A stretch of DNA of 64,000 nucleotides from Ciona intestinalis. Lineage: Eukaryota > Chordata > Ascidiacea > Phlebobranchia > Cionidae. The position numbers and the translations under genes are program-made. The DNA is taken from contig NC_020166.2 in NCBI RefSeq assembly GCF_000224145.3, forward strand, positions 7,115,632 through 7,179,631. The letters are read 5' to 3'. Under the pieces are notes generated by a model. The model saw only the letters and a list, made by a program, of their open reading frames with translations, did no database searches and was not told where the DNA came from. Shown here piece by piece: positions 10,401 to 21,800 of the stretch; positions within the stretch are counted from its first letter, which is position 1; the number at the start of each line of letters is the position of its first letter.

Positions 10401-13400
10401 CTTCAAAACTTGCTAAATATCTAAAACTATGCGTTTGTTTACTTTATTATTGAACAATTATTAAGCAATATACCAAATTTCGTGGTAAGCATTCTACCTG
10501 ATCGTGTTAGGCACCTCACAACTTGTATAAACTTACCTTTTGTGAGTTAAACAATGAAATTCTGGTATATGAGAAATTTGTAAATCCGATTCGTATTGGC
10601 TCCACTAGATTCTCTACAGAAGCTCCCAATCCAATTTGAATTGAAAGAATCTGGTGTTTTTGAATTGATTATGAAATATGTAAAACCAGAAATAACTTTT
10701 TAAAGTCAAAATATGTTTTGTTAGTTCAGATAATGGCAGGCTAAGATTTTTAGACTGTTACTATGTGCTTAGATTATCACTATTAGGTTTTAAGTCGAAA
10801 AACAAAAGGCATAATCATTGTTTTTCTGTTTTATTAAAGAAAAAGGTTTACCCATGCCATATTCCAGTGGTTATCTGTGTCAAACAGTGTAAAGTTGCTG
10901 TAACTTATAAAACTTGCTCTTCTTGTGTTCTGCACACCAGTGTTTCCAGTTAGGTTTTTGGTTGGAATAAATGAGTAAGGTGCAACACTGGTTGGGATGG
11001 TGACATCAAGACCAGAAGGTTGATATAGGGATGTAATGTTTGAGCCGTCTTCATTATGTACCTTTTATAAAAATGAACTAGTAATAATTTCATAAATTAG
11101 AAGGGGTACATATAAAGACAGGCCAATTGCTGCATCAATCTGTGCGATTAATTTTTTGGCAACCCTGCAATTTTGTTTTGCTGTTGGGAAAGATGTATTA
11201 AAAAGATTGCGAACCGGAAGAAAATCATTTCAGCCCCCTAACTCATAAAAATTTCATGTAACATGTGGGCACTAAGCATAGAACTAATGGTACAGGGAGA
11301 GGTAGCAGTGAACATTCATTGCCCGGGGGCACAAAAGCCCACGATGGTAGCAGCATTAAACCTCGAACCTGTACACTCTGGGCTTGAGGCGAGAGCACTA
11401 ACCACTTGGCCATGACGCCGAATATAATTCAAATCACTTCCATTACACAGTGGTAGGAAATGGGACACTCATTCATAAAAAAATTGCTAACAAAACTTTT
11501 TGTTTTCTTCTTTACCTGGATGGTTAAGAAGTCTGTTGAAACAAATATGTTGCTTTTATTTACAGCCACCAAAGAAGTTAGTGACGATAATGACTTTATG
11601 ATACTATTCTTCAAGAAACGTGATCGATCTGGTGACAATGGGTTGGCATTGTCACTTGAATTCTGTAAGTTGTAGGTAGCTAGTTGTGATGTAATATTGG
11701 CCACAGAACGCAAAATTGGCAGAGACACCTTTAAAAGTAAACAAGTTATGTGAAAAATAGGAATGTCGTTGATACTATCAATTTATGAGCTTTTTTAGAA
11801 ATGTCCAGGGCTCAACCTACTGAGATTGTGGTAGGTGTCTCCTGGGCACCAATTGCACGCAAGGGTCTCCCAGGTGGTACGCGACTACGCGAGCAACTAT
11901 TTAGTTCACATCAAGCGATCGCGAGGCGTTTCTTTACGCCCGTATGAAGTATTCTAAACATATCTTATCTATACATTAGTTTATTACCGCCTCTTGCCCT
12001 GTAATGGGCAAGCTACATTTATTTTGCACGCAACTGTGAGAAAGGCAGCTCTCAAGTTTGTGTTGCCTAAATTATAAGGTGATCCAACTTTTTAGCCTAG
12101 AGCCTTTAGTAATGTAGTGATACGAGAACGCTACTTGAACCAAAAAATGGTACGCGAGTTAATAAAGTTTGGGAACCACTGGTTTAAGATAACAGATAAG
12201 AATTGAAATTATGATTCAGTCACAGAAAGTTAAGTAACTTTCCTTATTATCGTATATAGTGTTAAAAAGTTTTTATTTTGTAATGTAGCAACAGGTTTTG
12301 CCTCTAAAAGAATTCATTTTTGATTTGTGTTTGCAGACTATTTCAGTTCCGACAGTATACACAAAATGTCCACTTTTAGTTCCCTTGCTTACCCAAACAG
12401 TATAACAATTACTGTAGTAGAAGGTAAAAAAGTCAGACGCTTGTTTAAAACTACCTGAACAAGATTCTCCTCAGCTAGTTTTGCAACCAGCCTCATAAAG
12501 TTGATTACTTTAACAACAGTTTCCGCATCAATCCTTGAGGATTTTAGAAATTCTTCAGTTTGTTTGAAAATAATTTCAGATTTTTGAGTCGTCAGATTGG
12601 TACACAGTGCCTAAAAAAAAATCTTTCAGATGCAATTTAATGTTAGGGTTGGCACTTGGCGGCTTTTTCACATCTAAACCGCTTGGTTAGCAAAGTAAAA
12701 AATGCTTAAACATGACTAGTGTCATTGCACATTTACTGTGTCTGCCTCTAAGCAAGATGATTATTTGCAACATGTTAGCCAAACTTTAATAAAAAGTTAC
12801 CCACAAAGTTAAAAAAGGCGATAACTAAGTTAAAAAAGGCGATAAAGGACGATAAATAAAAAAGAGGTGCACGAAAAAAAACACTTGTGTTATAATGACT
12901 GCCGTAACCACACAAGGAAAAATTAGCAATTTGCATTCATTCAACATCATATTTACATGGTTCAGAATTGAAGACAAGCTGATGTTATTTCCATATTTTA
13001 TCTCGGGGCAGCCGGTCTGGTTTGTTTTAACTGAAACAAAAAAAACACAGTAAACAACAGAAAAGAATACAATTATATAAGTAAAAGTAAACAACAGAAA
13101 AGATTGCTTCGCAGTAAGTAAATATAACTTATTGCTTTTTTTTAATCTTTATGGGTGAGGATGTGAGGTCCTTGTCAAGGACCTGGGATTTAGGAAAGAA
13201 TTGGCCCATTACCCCAACACCCGGAAAGCTCATTTAAGTCGGGCGACCGGTGGCGCAAAACCGCATTGCAGTCAGACGAGTATTATTGGCACCAATTTTT
13301 ATCCTTGTGTGCTTACGGGTTACCACACTTTTTAACTTCGAGTATGATTAATATTTGATATGGCTTACATTTTGGACACCCTATTAGTGACCGCTGGGTT

Positions 13401-16275
13401 GGAGCAATGTCCGATAAGTGTCTTGCCCAAGGACACATATGTTGATCAGTGTTAGTATCACTGTCGAGCATCAAACGGGGGGACACTTTGGTTTGCTAAG
13501 CAGGCGCCTAAACAGCTGAGCCATGGCACAGGACTACTTATTGTTTACAGCCATGAATAATTTTGAATAAAAATACCAAATGGCCAGATGTCCAATTAAT
13601 AATTGCCAGATGTCCAAATAATAATTGCCAGGTGTCCAATTATAAAAATACAATTACCCCAAACACTCTTTAATCAAACTAAATATATCCTAATTACTGT
13701 TTTAATAAAAAGCAATGTGAAAATGGGATTTCAGGAGCAATGAAAAACATTTGTGTTGTTGTTTTATAAGGTTGTAACACAAAATACTGTAAGCATATTT
13801 TTAGGAAATTGGGCACACACATGTGCGTATAGATAATATATTTCTTTCTTGTTAAACCATTTTTAACTGCACAGGATTCTATAAATTGTTATGCTTTAGC
13901 GTGGTTTAATTAAGAAGAAAGTATATTTTAGGCATTGAACCAATGAAAGTTAGACTTGGAAAAAGCTATTAAGCATTTCCAGCTTAATAAAGAGAGGACT
14001 TGTAGGTTATGAGTCAGGTACACGAGGGCACAGTATCGAATTATTTTTGTTAGTAGCAACAATATTTTACTTAAACATTTTACAATCATCCTAAACTTCA
14101 GCACTGCTTAACTTAATTTTTTCATGAATCAATAAAATGGTACCAAAGTTTATTCATGTTAGTGCGGCAGTCATGAATTTTGTTTTATTTTGAATTTTTC
14201 TTTTGTTCAGAGAAATATATACAGCTTAAGCAGCACAGGTATTATACTTTTGCCTTACCAAGATTACTAGATTGTTTTTGAAGGCTGTTGACACATAATC
14301 TTAGTGGTAAAAAATCAATATAAACTGCTGTTAAGATACAGTAGGATGGGGGAAGATAGGACACTCTTTAGCTCTATTTTCTCGTCCCATTTAGTAGTAA
14401 ACAAAGAACATTCAAAGAAATATGAAACTATGTCCTCACGAATTTCATAGACCGCTGTTAATTGTTTAAAATACAATCAGGATATCTGGATATTTTGTGC
14501 TAAAGGTGTCCCACCTTCCCCCACCCTACTATATATAATATTTACCAATAATAGGATTGGTAAGAAGATTTGTAGAAGGTGTTGTGTGAAAGAAAGGATT
14601 GGTCAGTGAGCATGTGAAGTTGCTATAGCCATTACATTGTGCTTCTTCTTCCCCATCACATTCTGAAATGTTGAAAAAATGAAATCTATATAGCAAAGAG
14701 ATAGTTTAGGATCAGTTTAAGTTTGTTAACCGATGAAAGAGAGTAAAATGAATTTACCAAGTCTGTCATTCAGCACAAGATTGTAAGTTATCTTTTGCAA
14801 GTATTGATTGTCAGGTGTCTTAAGTTTTGAGGGTTTAAAAAATCCACTAACCTGCTTTGAAACATAAGCCAGTGGAAGTACAGGTACAATCTGGACAGTT
14901 AAACCTGATTTTCGGATCGCTTGAATTGTTTTGCTCAAAGTGTTGAAAGTCTGAAAAAGCACACGAGCTTAAGGCATAACATATGTAAAAAAGTAAAATA
15001 GAATAAACAACAAATGATGTACTTTATTAATATTTTGGGCTCCTGTAAAAAAAATCCTCTGATATGTTACAGATTAGGCTGATTTAAATTGATAGAAGAT
15101 GTTTGTTAGGGGTTAGTGGTAATTTAGAGGAAGGATCCTTCACTAGCACCTTTTTCTATTGCAGAAAATTAAAAACCCCAAACGATTTACTATAAATAAA
15201 TTAAATTTCATAAATTTTACCTTCGGATCTGCAAAAACAGAAACTTTGGTAAGTGACGTTTCGGTCTGTGTTCGTGCAGCATGTTCTGTCGTCATCTTGT
15301 TTTGTGCAGTTAAATACCGAATTTCTCGTTGCAAAACCTAGTCGGCAAGGCGTTAAATGTAGAGCTGAATTCTATTTGCATCATTTTATTGCCAAACACG
15401 AAACATGTTTTTAATGTTAGAAAATATAGGGGAACACCCGTGATAAGTTAACACAGAAATGAGAAAAAAGCAAAAAGGTAATTGGACACGTAAACGTTTT
15501 TTTCTTAAAATATGTGTTTTTGCCAAATGCCATTAGAAGTGCTTTTAGCACAAATATATCAAAAATAATCATTGATTCCGATGATGCCAAAGATCAAACA
15601 AATTAAATGCAATGTCATAATTTTATCCCATGGCAAAATGGTAAGAGGGGAATCCTCTTAACCAAAGGATTTTCTTTATTGAACGCTCAGTGCGATGGGG
15701 GGGGGAGGCGGTCGCTGCCGTAAGCGTGTGTGTGTCTTTGAGAAACACTAAACTGTAATTACTCAGAGTGGGCAGTAATTTGTTGTCCAAACCATCAGCC
15801 ATAAACACACAAAATAATAACTTCAAAAAAGGAAACGAATAAAGTCTTCCGACGAAATGTTAGAATAAAAATTAACTTTAAATATACCGGAGAAACGGAA
15901 ATATACTATTTTAAATAAATTATTTTCGTGCTATTTTTTTTATTTAAACATAGTAATTTAATTTGTAGGAGTGATTTATATTTGCTATACGTATAGCCTA
16001 CAAGCACCACTTTATTTAGAAAGCTGTAACACTAGAGCACTAATTATGCGTCATAAATGCGTATTTGGAATTAAATAAAATTGGAAGTATTACAACCGCT
16101 TCTGCAATCGTAAAATCATTTCAATAAATGTGTTCCCATCTCTTTTAACCACACTTAAGCTGATAAGATCGATCGACGAATGACATTAATAAAGCTCGTT
16201 GAATTCACCTGTGACTTGCAGGGCAGCAGCCAAACAGAAACATATAATAAAATAGCTGGCTTGACGGTATGCCAT
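7446..16275 (-). CDS. Adhesion GPCR (class B2), ADGRG-like
   Basis: This encodes a 765-residue adhesion GPCR on 16 coding exons: 16275-16209, 15337-15221, 14950-14852, 14662-14546, 13030-12957, 12610-12455, 11728-11516, 11061-10852, 10650-10537, 10044-9904, 9631-9522, 9348-9141, 8767-8626, 8384-8224, 8060-7893, 7646-7446. All phases agree. The N-terminus MAYRQASYFIICFCLAAALQ is a signal peptide. Residues ~23-158 are Cys-rich (e.g. FNCPDCTCTSTGLCF) and carry N-glycosylation motifs. The GPS lies at ~397-431 with C398, W401, W408, C413/C414, C424, C426 and the cleavage site HL429/T430. The stalk TNFGLLV then leads to seven helices; CWLHGP is in extracellular loop 2 and GISWVFGYF in TM6. Family knowledge: self-cleavage at HL/T exposes a tethered agonist. 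The 7TM resembles group VIII (ADGRG) receptors, but the ectodomain shows no domain I can name. Confidence 0.93.
11285..11424 (-). mobile_element. tRNA-like SINE fragment
   Basis: The minus strand reads GGCGTCATGGCCAAGTGGTT then AGTGCTCTCGCCTC (A-box region) and ACAGGTTCGAGGTTT (B box), a degenerate tRNA head. It lies in an intron of the adhesion GPCR gene. Confidence 0.7.
11812..12183. mobile_element. Possible non-autonomous hAT-like element
   Basis: The right end, read inward on the minus strand, is CAGTGGTTCCCAAACTTTAT, a terminus seen in many hAT-superfamily elements. The left end CAGGGCTCAACC is a weaker match, and I could not find a matching 8-bp target duplication, so the left border is uncertain. 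There is no transposase frame. It is intronic in the adhesion GPCR gene. Confidence 0.45.
13152..13531 (-). mobile_element. Long tRNA-derived SINE copy
   Basis: The minus-strand head reads TGTGCCATGGCTCAGCTGTT then TAGGCGCCTGC. The body contains TGTGTCCTTGGGCAAGACAC and the far end holds CAGGTCCTTGACAAGGACCT. Both body blocks are shared with the 6150-6362 copy. The extra central part (about 13260-13400) is absent from that copy, so one of the two has an internal deletion or insertion. Confidence 0.75.
14337..14533. mobile_element. MITE copy, full length (~197 bp)
   Basis: Terminal inverted repeats of the common family: GTAGGATGGGGGAAGATAGG at the left, CCTTCCCCCACCCTACTATA at the right. The interior TTTAGTAGTAAACAAAGAAC is shared with the other copies. 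It lies in an adhesion GPCR intron. Confidence 0.9.
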
Positions 16276-17117
16276 TGGTGACAGATAAATCACATGAAGG
16301 GAAAAACCTCAATGGTAGTGTAGGAACAGGGAGAGCAACCAGAAAAAAAACAATAGCTGAAAATCCAATGATATATGTTACCGTTCGCGAGACTATTCTG
16401 TTACTTTCAAACTTTCAAACTAATAAAAGACGTTCGGCAGATTTGACCTCAACTTGAATTATACTTCTTTCTTAGTTTATATATGGCAAAGCAGTATAGC
16501 ACAATTGTAGAACAGAACACAAGGCTATGTGTTTATGTTCTGTAAAAACTCTACTCATACTTTAAGAAGGTATGGACTCTGTGCTTTCATATAAATATAT
16601 ACACAAACAGTTTTACAGACCGTACATGAGTCATATACTTATGCATCCCCGATTTCCATTCGTCAGTTCTTGTCGTTTTGCGTCTTGTGCGTCATCACAA
16701 ACGTGACGTGCGCAATTGTACATGTCAGACATATGAATAAGGAATCAGAAGACTTTTGATTTTTCATGACTGCAACACGCGTACGTAGGTATGCAGACAA
16801 GCAATGACAACACACGTGTTAGTGTCTGCTTTTGAGTTGTGGTCTTGCCTAAAAATGTAAATGATATACATTGTACTTGATGAACCACTGAATGCGTATT
16901 TAGCAATCCTGTAAACGACTTAATATTACTCATGAAACTAGTGATCTCACGAACTATAGTTGTCTAGAATATATTTGTTACAGAAAACTCTGTGTCAGCT
17001 TTCTTGTTAAATGAACTTAATAACACTTGCTGTATATACGCTCACATATTCTAAATTGGTAAACAATGTTTAACTGTTGTCATTCAATACATCATCACTC
17101 TAAAGCACCAATATATT
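16276..17117. promoter_or_regulatory. Upstream region of the adhesion GPCR gene
   Basis: No exon is supported here; short open frames near 16269 and 16745 have no recognisable similarity. Around 16680-16710 there are closely spaced CRE-like cores (GCGTCATC, GTGACGTG). This is the likely promoter side of the minus-strand receptor gene. Confidence 0.4.
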
Positions 17118-17314
17118 TATGGTAGTGTGGGGGAAGATGGAACACCTTTTGCTTAGTTTTCTCTTTCCATTTGGTAGTGAACAAAGAACAGTTAATGAGC
17201 TATAAAACCGTATCCTAACGACTTCCACAGACCGTTGTTAATTGTTTAAAACACAATCAGGCTATTTGGATAATTATGTGTTAAAGGTGTCCCATCTTCC
17301 CCCACCCTACTATA
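17118..17314. mobile_element. MITE copy, full length (~197 bp)
   Basis: The copy starts at TATGGTAGTGTGGGGGAAGA and ends with CATCTTCCCCCACCCTACTA then TA. It lies between the two divergent receptor genes. Confidence 0.9.
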
Positions 17315-17845
17315 TACCTGTAACTTTCAATCGTTACACTTATAGTAACAAAGAATATTTAAACATAATATATATATATAGGAAGAATATTTGTTAAATT
17401 TGCTTTTCGTGGTTCATAAGGAGATGTGTTTCATTATAGTACGTGAAGTAAGATGGGTTGTTGCTGGGCAGCTAAATTTAAGTTTTTTAGATCGTGTTTT
17501 GAACAATTAACAACGCACTTTTATAGTTGAAATCGCGAGACTAAGGGTATATATTCATTTTTTTATAACAGAATGGGACAAAAAAGAGAATTAAAACATA
17601 TTTTACTTTATACCGCTATACTCTAACTATGCAATGGGGAAAGTTGAGTTGTACAAGGATAGAAGAGACGAGGGTAACATATGACTACTTAGTTGTTGAC
17701 AACAAATTGACTAAAAAGAGACGAAATGATTGTAATGGTTAAATCCAGAGCAGTGCATAAATTAAATATGCGGTTTATAATTAACTGAGACGCTTTCGTC
17801 CAAGCCGATCAATAAACAAAAAAAACATATTATTGTAGTGACTTA
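17315..17845. other. AT-rich spacer between two MITE copies
   Basis: I see no gene, RNA or recognised repeat here apart from a short TA-repeat near 17370. Confidence 0.5.
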
Positions 17846-18043
17846 TATAGTAGGGCGGGGGAAGATGGGACACCTTTAGCACACAATATCTAAAGATCTT
17901 TACCGTGTTTTAAACAATTATTAACGGTCTGTGGGAGTTGAAAGCATACGGTTTAAATAATTCTTTGAATGCTCGATTGTTTACTACCAAATGGTACGAG
18001 AAAAAGAATAAAAAGGTGTTCCATCTTCTCCCACTCTACTATA
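17846..18043. mobile_element. MITE copy, full length (~198 bp)
   Basis: The left end is TATAGTAGGGCGGGGGAAGA, the right end TCTTCTCCCACTCTACTATA. The interior is in opposite orientation to the 17118 copy: the TTTAGCACA-type side comes first here. Confidence 0.9.
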
Positions 18044-18862
18044 TATATGATACGTTTAAAATAATGCTCATATATGATCTGTTGGTTTCTACGTCCGATA
18101 CGAACACAATATGCGAAATAGTTGTACTATACGTCTATCGTAATTTTGATTAGGGCTTTTTTATTCATTAATTATTTAAGACTAACATGGGTTCAGATCT
18201 CAAGGGATTCGCGACTTTAGAACATTACAGTGACAATTGCGATATTATAATTAGCAGCGACGCAAGTGCAGAGGTACATCCTGTTTAAGCCGCCGCAATA
18301 GTAAGAGTACCGCTGCAGATTCCTAGGTCAAGAACGGAACTTCGTAATTTTACTCATTCTTATGATGAGCATGCAGGCCAGCGAGATGCATGAGCGCGAT
18401 TTTAATTTTCAGTGTAATTTATTTTAAACATTTTATTTCTGTGGCGATTTTTCTTAAGTTCATTTAAGTTTTTATTCAAGCACCATTGGTAAAGGGAGAG
18501 ACTGAATTTTCTGAACAATCGCGCAATATATAAAATACTATAAGATTAGTCATTAAAAAAATATGGTCGCGCAAAAAATTAAATAAATATTTAAACAACA
18601 ATGAATTGTTGTTGTAGTGGTACTCAGTTTTGCATTCATATATGCGACGAACATAATTGTATTTATACATGCATTGTTGAGTTTTTAATTGCATGGCGTT
18701 TAGATGTTTTATTTATTAATCGATTTTACTCGCAACAGTGCCACTCGACCTCGAAATTATAGGATAACACACTGCAGTTACGAGTGAATATATAGCCTGC
18801 TGGAACTGCTTGTTAGATATAGACTAAGGAAGGAATAATGAAAATGGATTTCCTTTCAGGAC
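18044..18862. other. Upstream region of the class A GPCR gene
   Basis: No coding exon is evident. CCTTTCAG at 18853-18860, two bases before the start codon, looks like a splice acceptor, so a 5' UTR exon may lie upstream or the transcript may receive a trans-spliced leader. Confidence 0.4.
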
Positions 18863-21800
18863 ATGAATATCACTAACCAACAAATTCATCATCGACACGA
18901 CGAATCAATCTTAAGCAAAGACAATCAAACAGTAGGTTTTTAAACTAAAGAGGTTTTTGCAGTATAACCATATAGGTCTATATATGAGTATTCTTATAGG
19001 CATTACTTTTTAGGTGAACAATTCGAATATGGCATTGACTGACGAATCATTGCAAACGATTCGACTTGGTATAGCGGTGGTGTACATTCTCATTTGTGTG
19101 TTTGGTAAGAATATATAGTTTACCTTATTGTTGATCGCATGCATGTCTAAATAAAAGTTTTAAAAGGATAAATTGAGAAATCCATCCTATTTTTGTTTTG
19201 TTTCTTGCAAAATTACTTACAAAGGGCCTAAATATATAAACTATAAATAATAATATATAGTAGGGTGGGGGAAGATAAGACACCTTTTACCTCTATTTTT
19301 TCGCCCCGTTTAGTAGTAAACAAAGAACATTCGAAAAATTATAAAACTATATGGCCATTACTCCCATTGACCGTTAGTATTTGTTTAAAACACTTTCAGG
19401 ATATTTAGATATTAAGTGCTAAATGTGTCCCATCTTTTCCCACCCTACTATAATATACAAGAATGCCAAAATCATGCAGCTATACTGGAAATAATGGATT
19501 TCCCAAACCGCGTGTTGAAACATGTTCATACATAATTAATTAAGAAGAGATACAAATTAAAGGGCTTTTCGGAAACGCCATGTTGCTCGGAATCATGAAA
19601 TCCGTCAAGAGTTTATCGGTTACAGATCACTACATTCTTAACCTTGCAATTAGTGACGTCATGCTTTTGACAACTCTACCACTAGCGACAGCAGATATGA
19701 TCACAGGGTAAGTCTTGAAGTTGATTATCACGAATATGGTACTGGGGGGGGGGTAAGGTGGCCACCTTTAGCACATAATATATAGTAGGGTAGGAAAAGA
19801 TAGGGACTTTTTTATTTCATTTTTTCGTTACATTTGGTAGTAAACAAAAAACGCAAAAAAATTATAAAACCGTATCCTCACGGCTCCCACAGATCGTTAT
19901 TAATTGTTTAAAACACGATCAGCTTATTTAAATATTCTGTGCTAACAGTATCCCATCTTCTCCCACCCTACTATATACGCCAGTGTAACTTTCTAGAAAC
20001 AATGTCGGCCAGAACTTGAAACTAGATACTGCATGTCTTAGCACCCAACATTTGTCTAACAAAACAGCAACTGAATAACCCGTGTGTTAAGATGTTAAAC
20101 GCTTTATATTTCACTCACAGTCAATGATACGAAAACACATTTCATAACTCAGTCTTCATGATTTGCTATAAAGCGGTTTTTCTAGAAAATGCAACAGAGG
20201 TTTCAATTTTTTATATTGTTTTTTTTTTTTTATAGGAATCTTTGGCCATTAGGCTGGTTCGCTTGCAAGTACATGGTGTGCGTGGTATATTTCAATATCA
20301 GCGCTGGGGTGTGGACTGTTACCACAATGACTATAGACCGGTTTCAGGTGAGTTCTATAAGTTTACAGTAGAAGCAAATTGTATTTGTACATCTTCTAAG
20401 AATACATACACACAAAATGCGGCTTTCCATCAATTACCAAATATATGTTTCAGTGTATTGTACAAGCAAACAAAATGAGGGGCAAACGAACGAAGGAGCG
20501 AGCGAAAAAAATTCTAGCTGTCGTTTGGTGCATATCACTTGTTTATACATTGCCGGTTGTCTACTTCGCAGACAAAAGGTATGAAGTCGACAGATATAGT
20601 ATAGGGTGGAGTAAGATTGGACATTTTTTAATCATCTTTTTTCGTCCCATTTGGAAGTATAAAGGACTGCAAATACCAACCTGAGCAAGGTTATATTCAT
20701 AAATCTTAAAACCGCTACACCAACAGCACCAAACATATATTAGGGTGGGTGAAGATGGGACACCGTTAACACATAATTTCCAAATAGCCTGATCGTGTTT
20801 TAAAGAATTAACAACGGTCTGTGAAAGTCGTAAGGTTACGGTTTCATAATTCTTTGAATGTTCCTTGTTTACTACCAAATGGAAAGAGAAAACAAAATGA
20901 AAAGGTGTCCCATCTTCCCCCACCCTACTATACATCTACGTATATTTAAAATTAGGCTTATTTCACATGTACGTTTCAGAAAAATCAAAATAACGAATAC
21001 GTACCCTTTGTGTGATAGTGGTGTGTATGTAGATACTTCAGCAAGTCCTCTTTCCGCAACAACTACATTTAAACAAACATGAAGGAACGGACAGGCTCTT
21101 CATGTATAATAGAATATCAGTATACCATAATTGCCGCCACATATAGTGCAATGTATACGTCAATCGATCCTTGTCTAGCAATAAACACAAAACCCACAGC
21201 CCATGCGTCTCGCATTGCTACAAAGTAAACTGCATCGCCGCTTCTGACAAAACTGTAAGGTTTTCTCCTTAGGCCTTTTTGGCGTTGATTATTTGTACCG
21301 ATAGCAATGATTAATCTTGTCTTTTGTATCGACAGCGAAGGAGTCTGCACGCTCCATTACGTCGGGTAAGTGTTGCTAAACCGTACACCTTACAAGTATT
21401 GTGCGGCAAGACGGAACATGTATGTATCACATCACATATACCACCAACAGCATTTTTTTTCTGTAGAATGGGTTCACTATCGGTGACTACAGTGTTAACC
21501 ATGCATATGACCTTTCGATTTACCGTTGCCTTTGTAGTTCCTCTGGTTATATTGATAATTTGCAACACTGGCGTTGTTTGCTTTCTCAAATCAAAAGACA
21601 GGTTGTTTTCCGGCAAGGTAAGAAAACTATTGCCTGCGTCTGGCATATAGTAGGGGGGGGGGGGACACTTTTAGCACATAATATCTAAACATCCCGAGCG
21701 CGTTATCTAAACATCCCAAGTCTAAACTTTGACTTATTAATGTTTTGATATATATATGGTGGGGAAAGATGGGACACCTTCTCAGTCTATTTTATCGACC

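Noticed and set aside
14758-14851. In-frame-looking continuation of adhesion GPCR exon 3 (frame reading TFNTLSKTIQAI)
   Set aside because: That reading uses the wrong phase. The phase-1 reading gives Cys-rich sequence and ends at the GTTAGT donor at 14851, and it agrees with the neighbouring exons.
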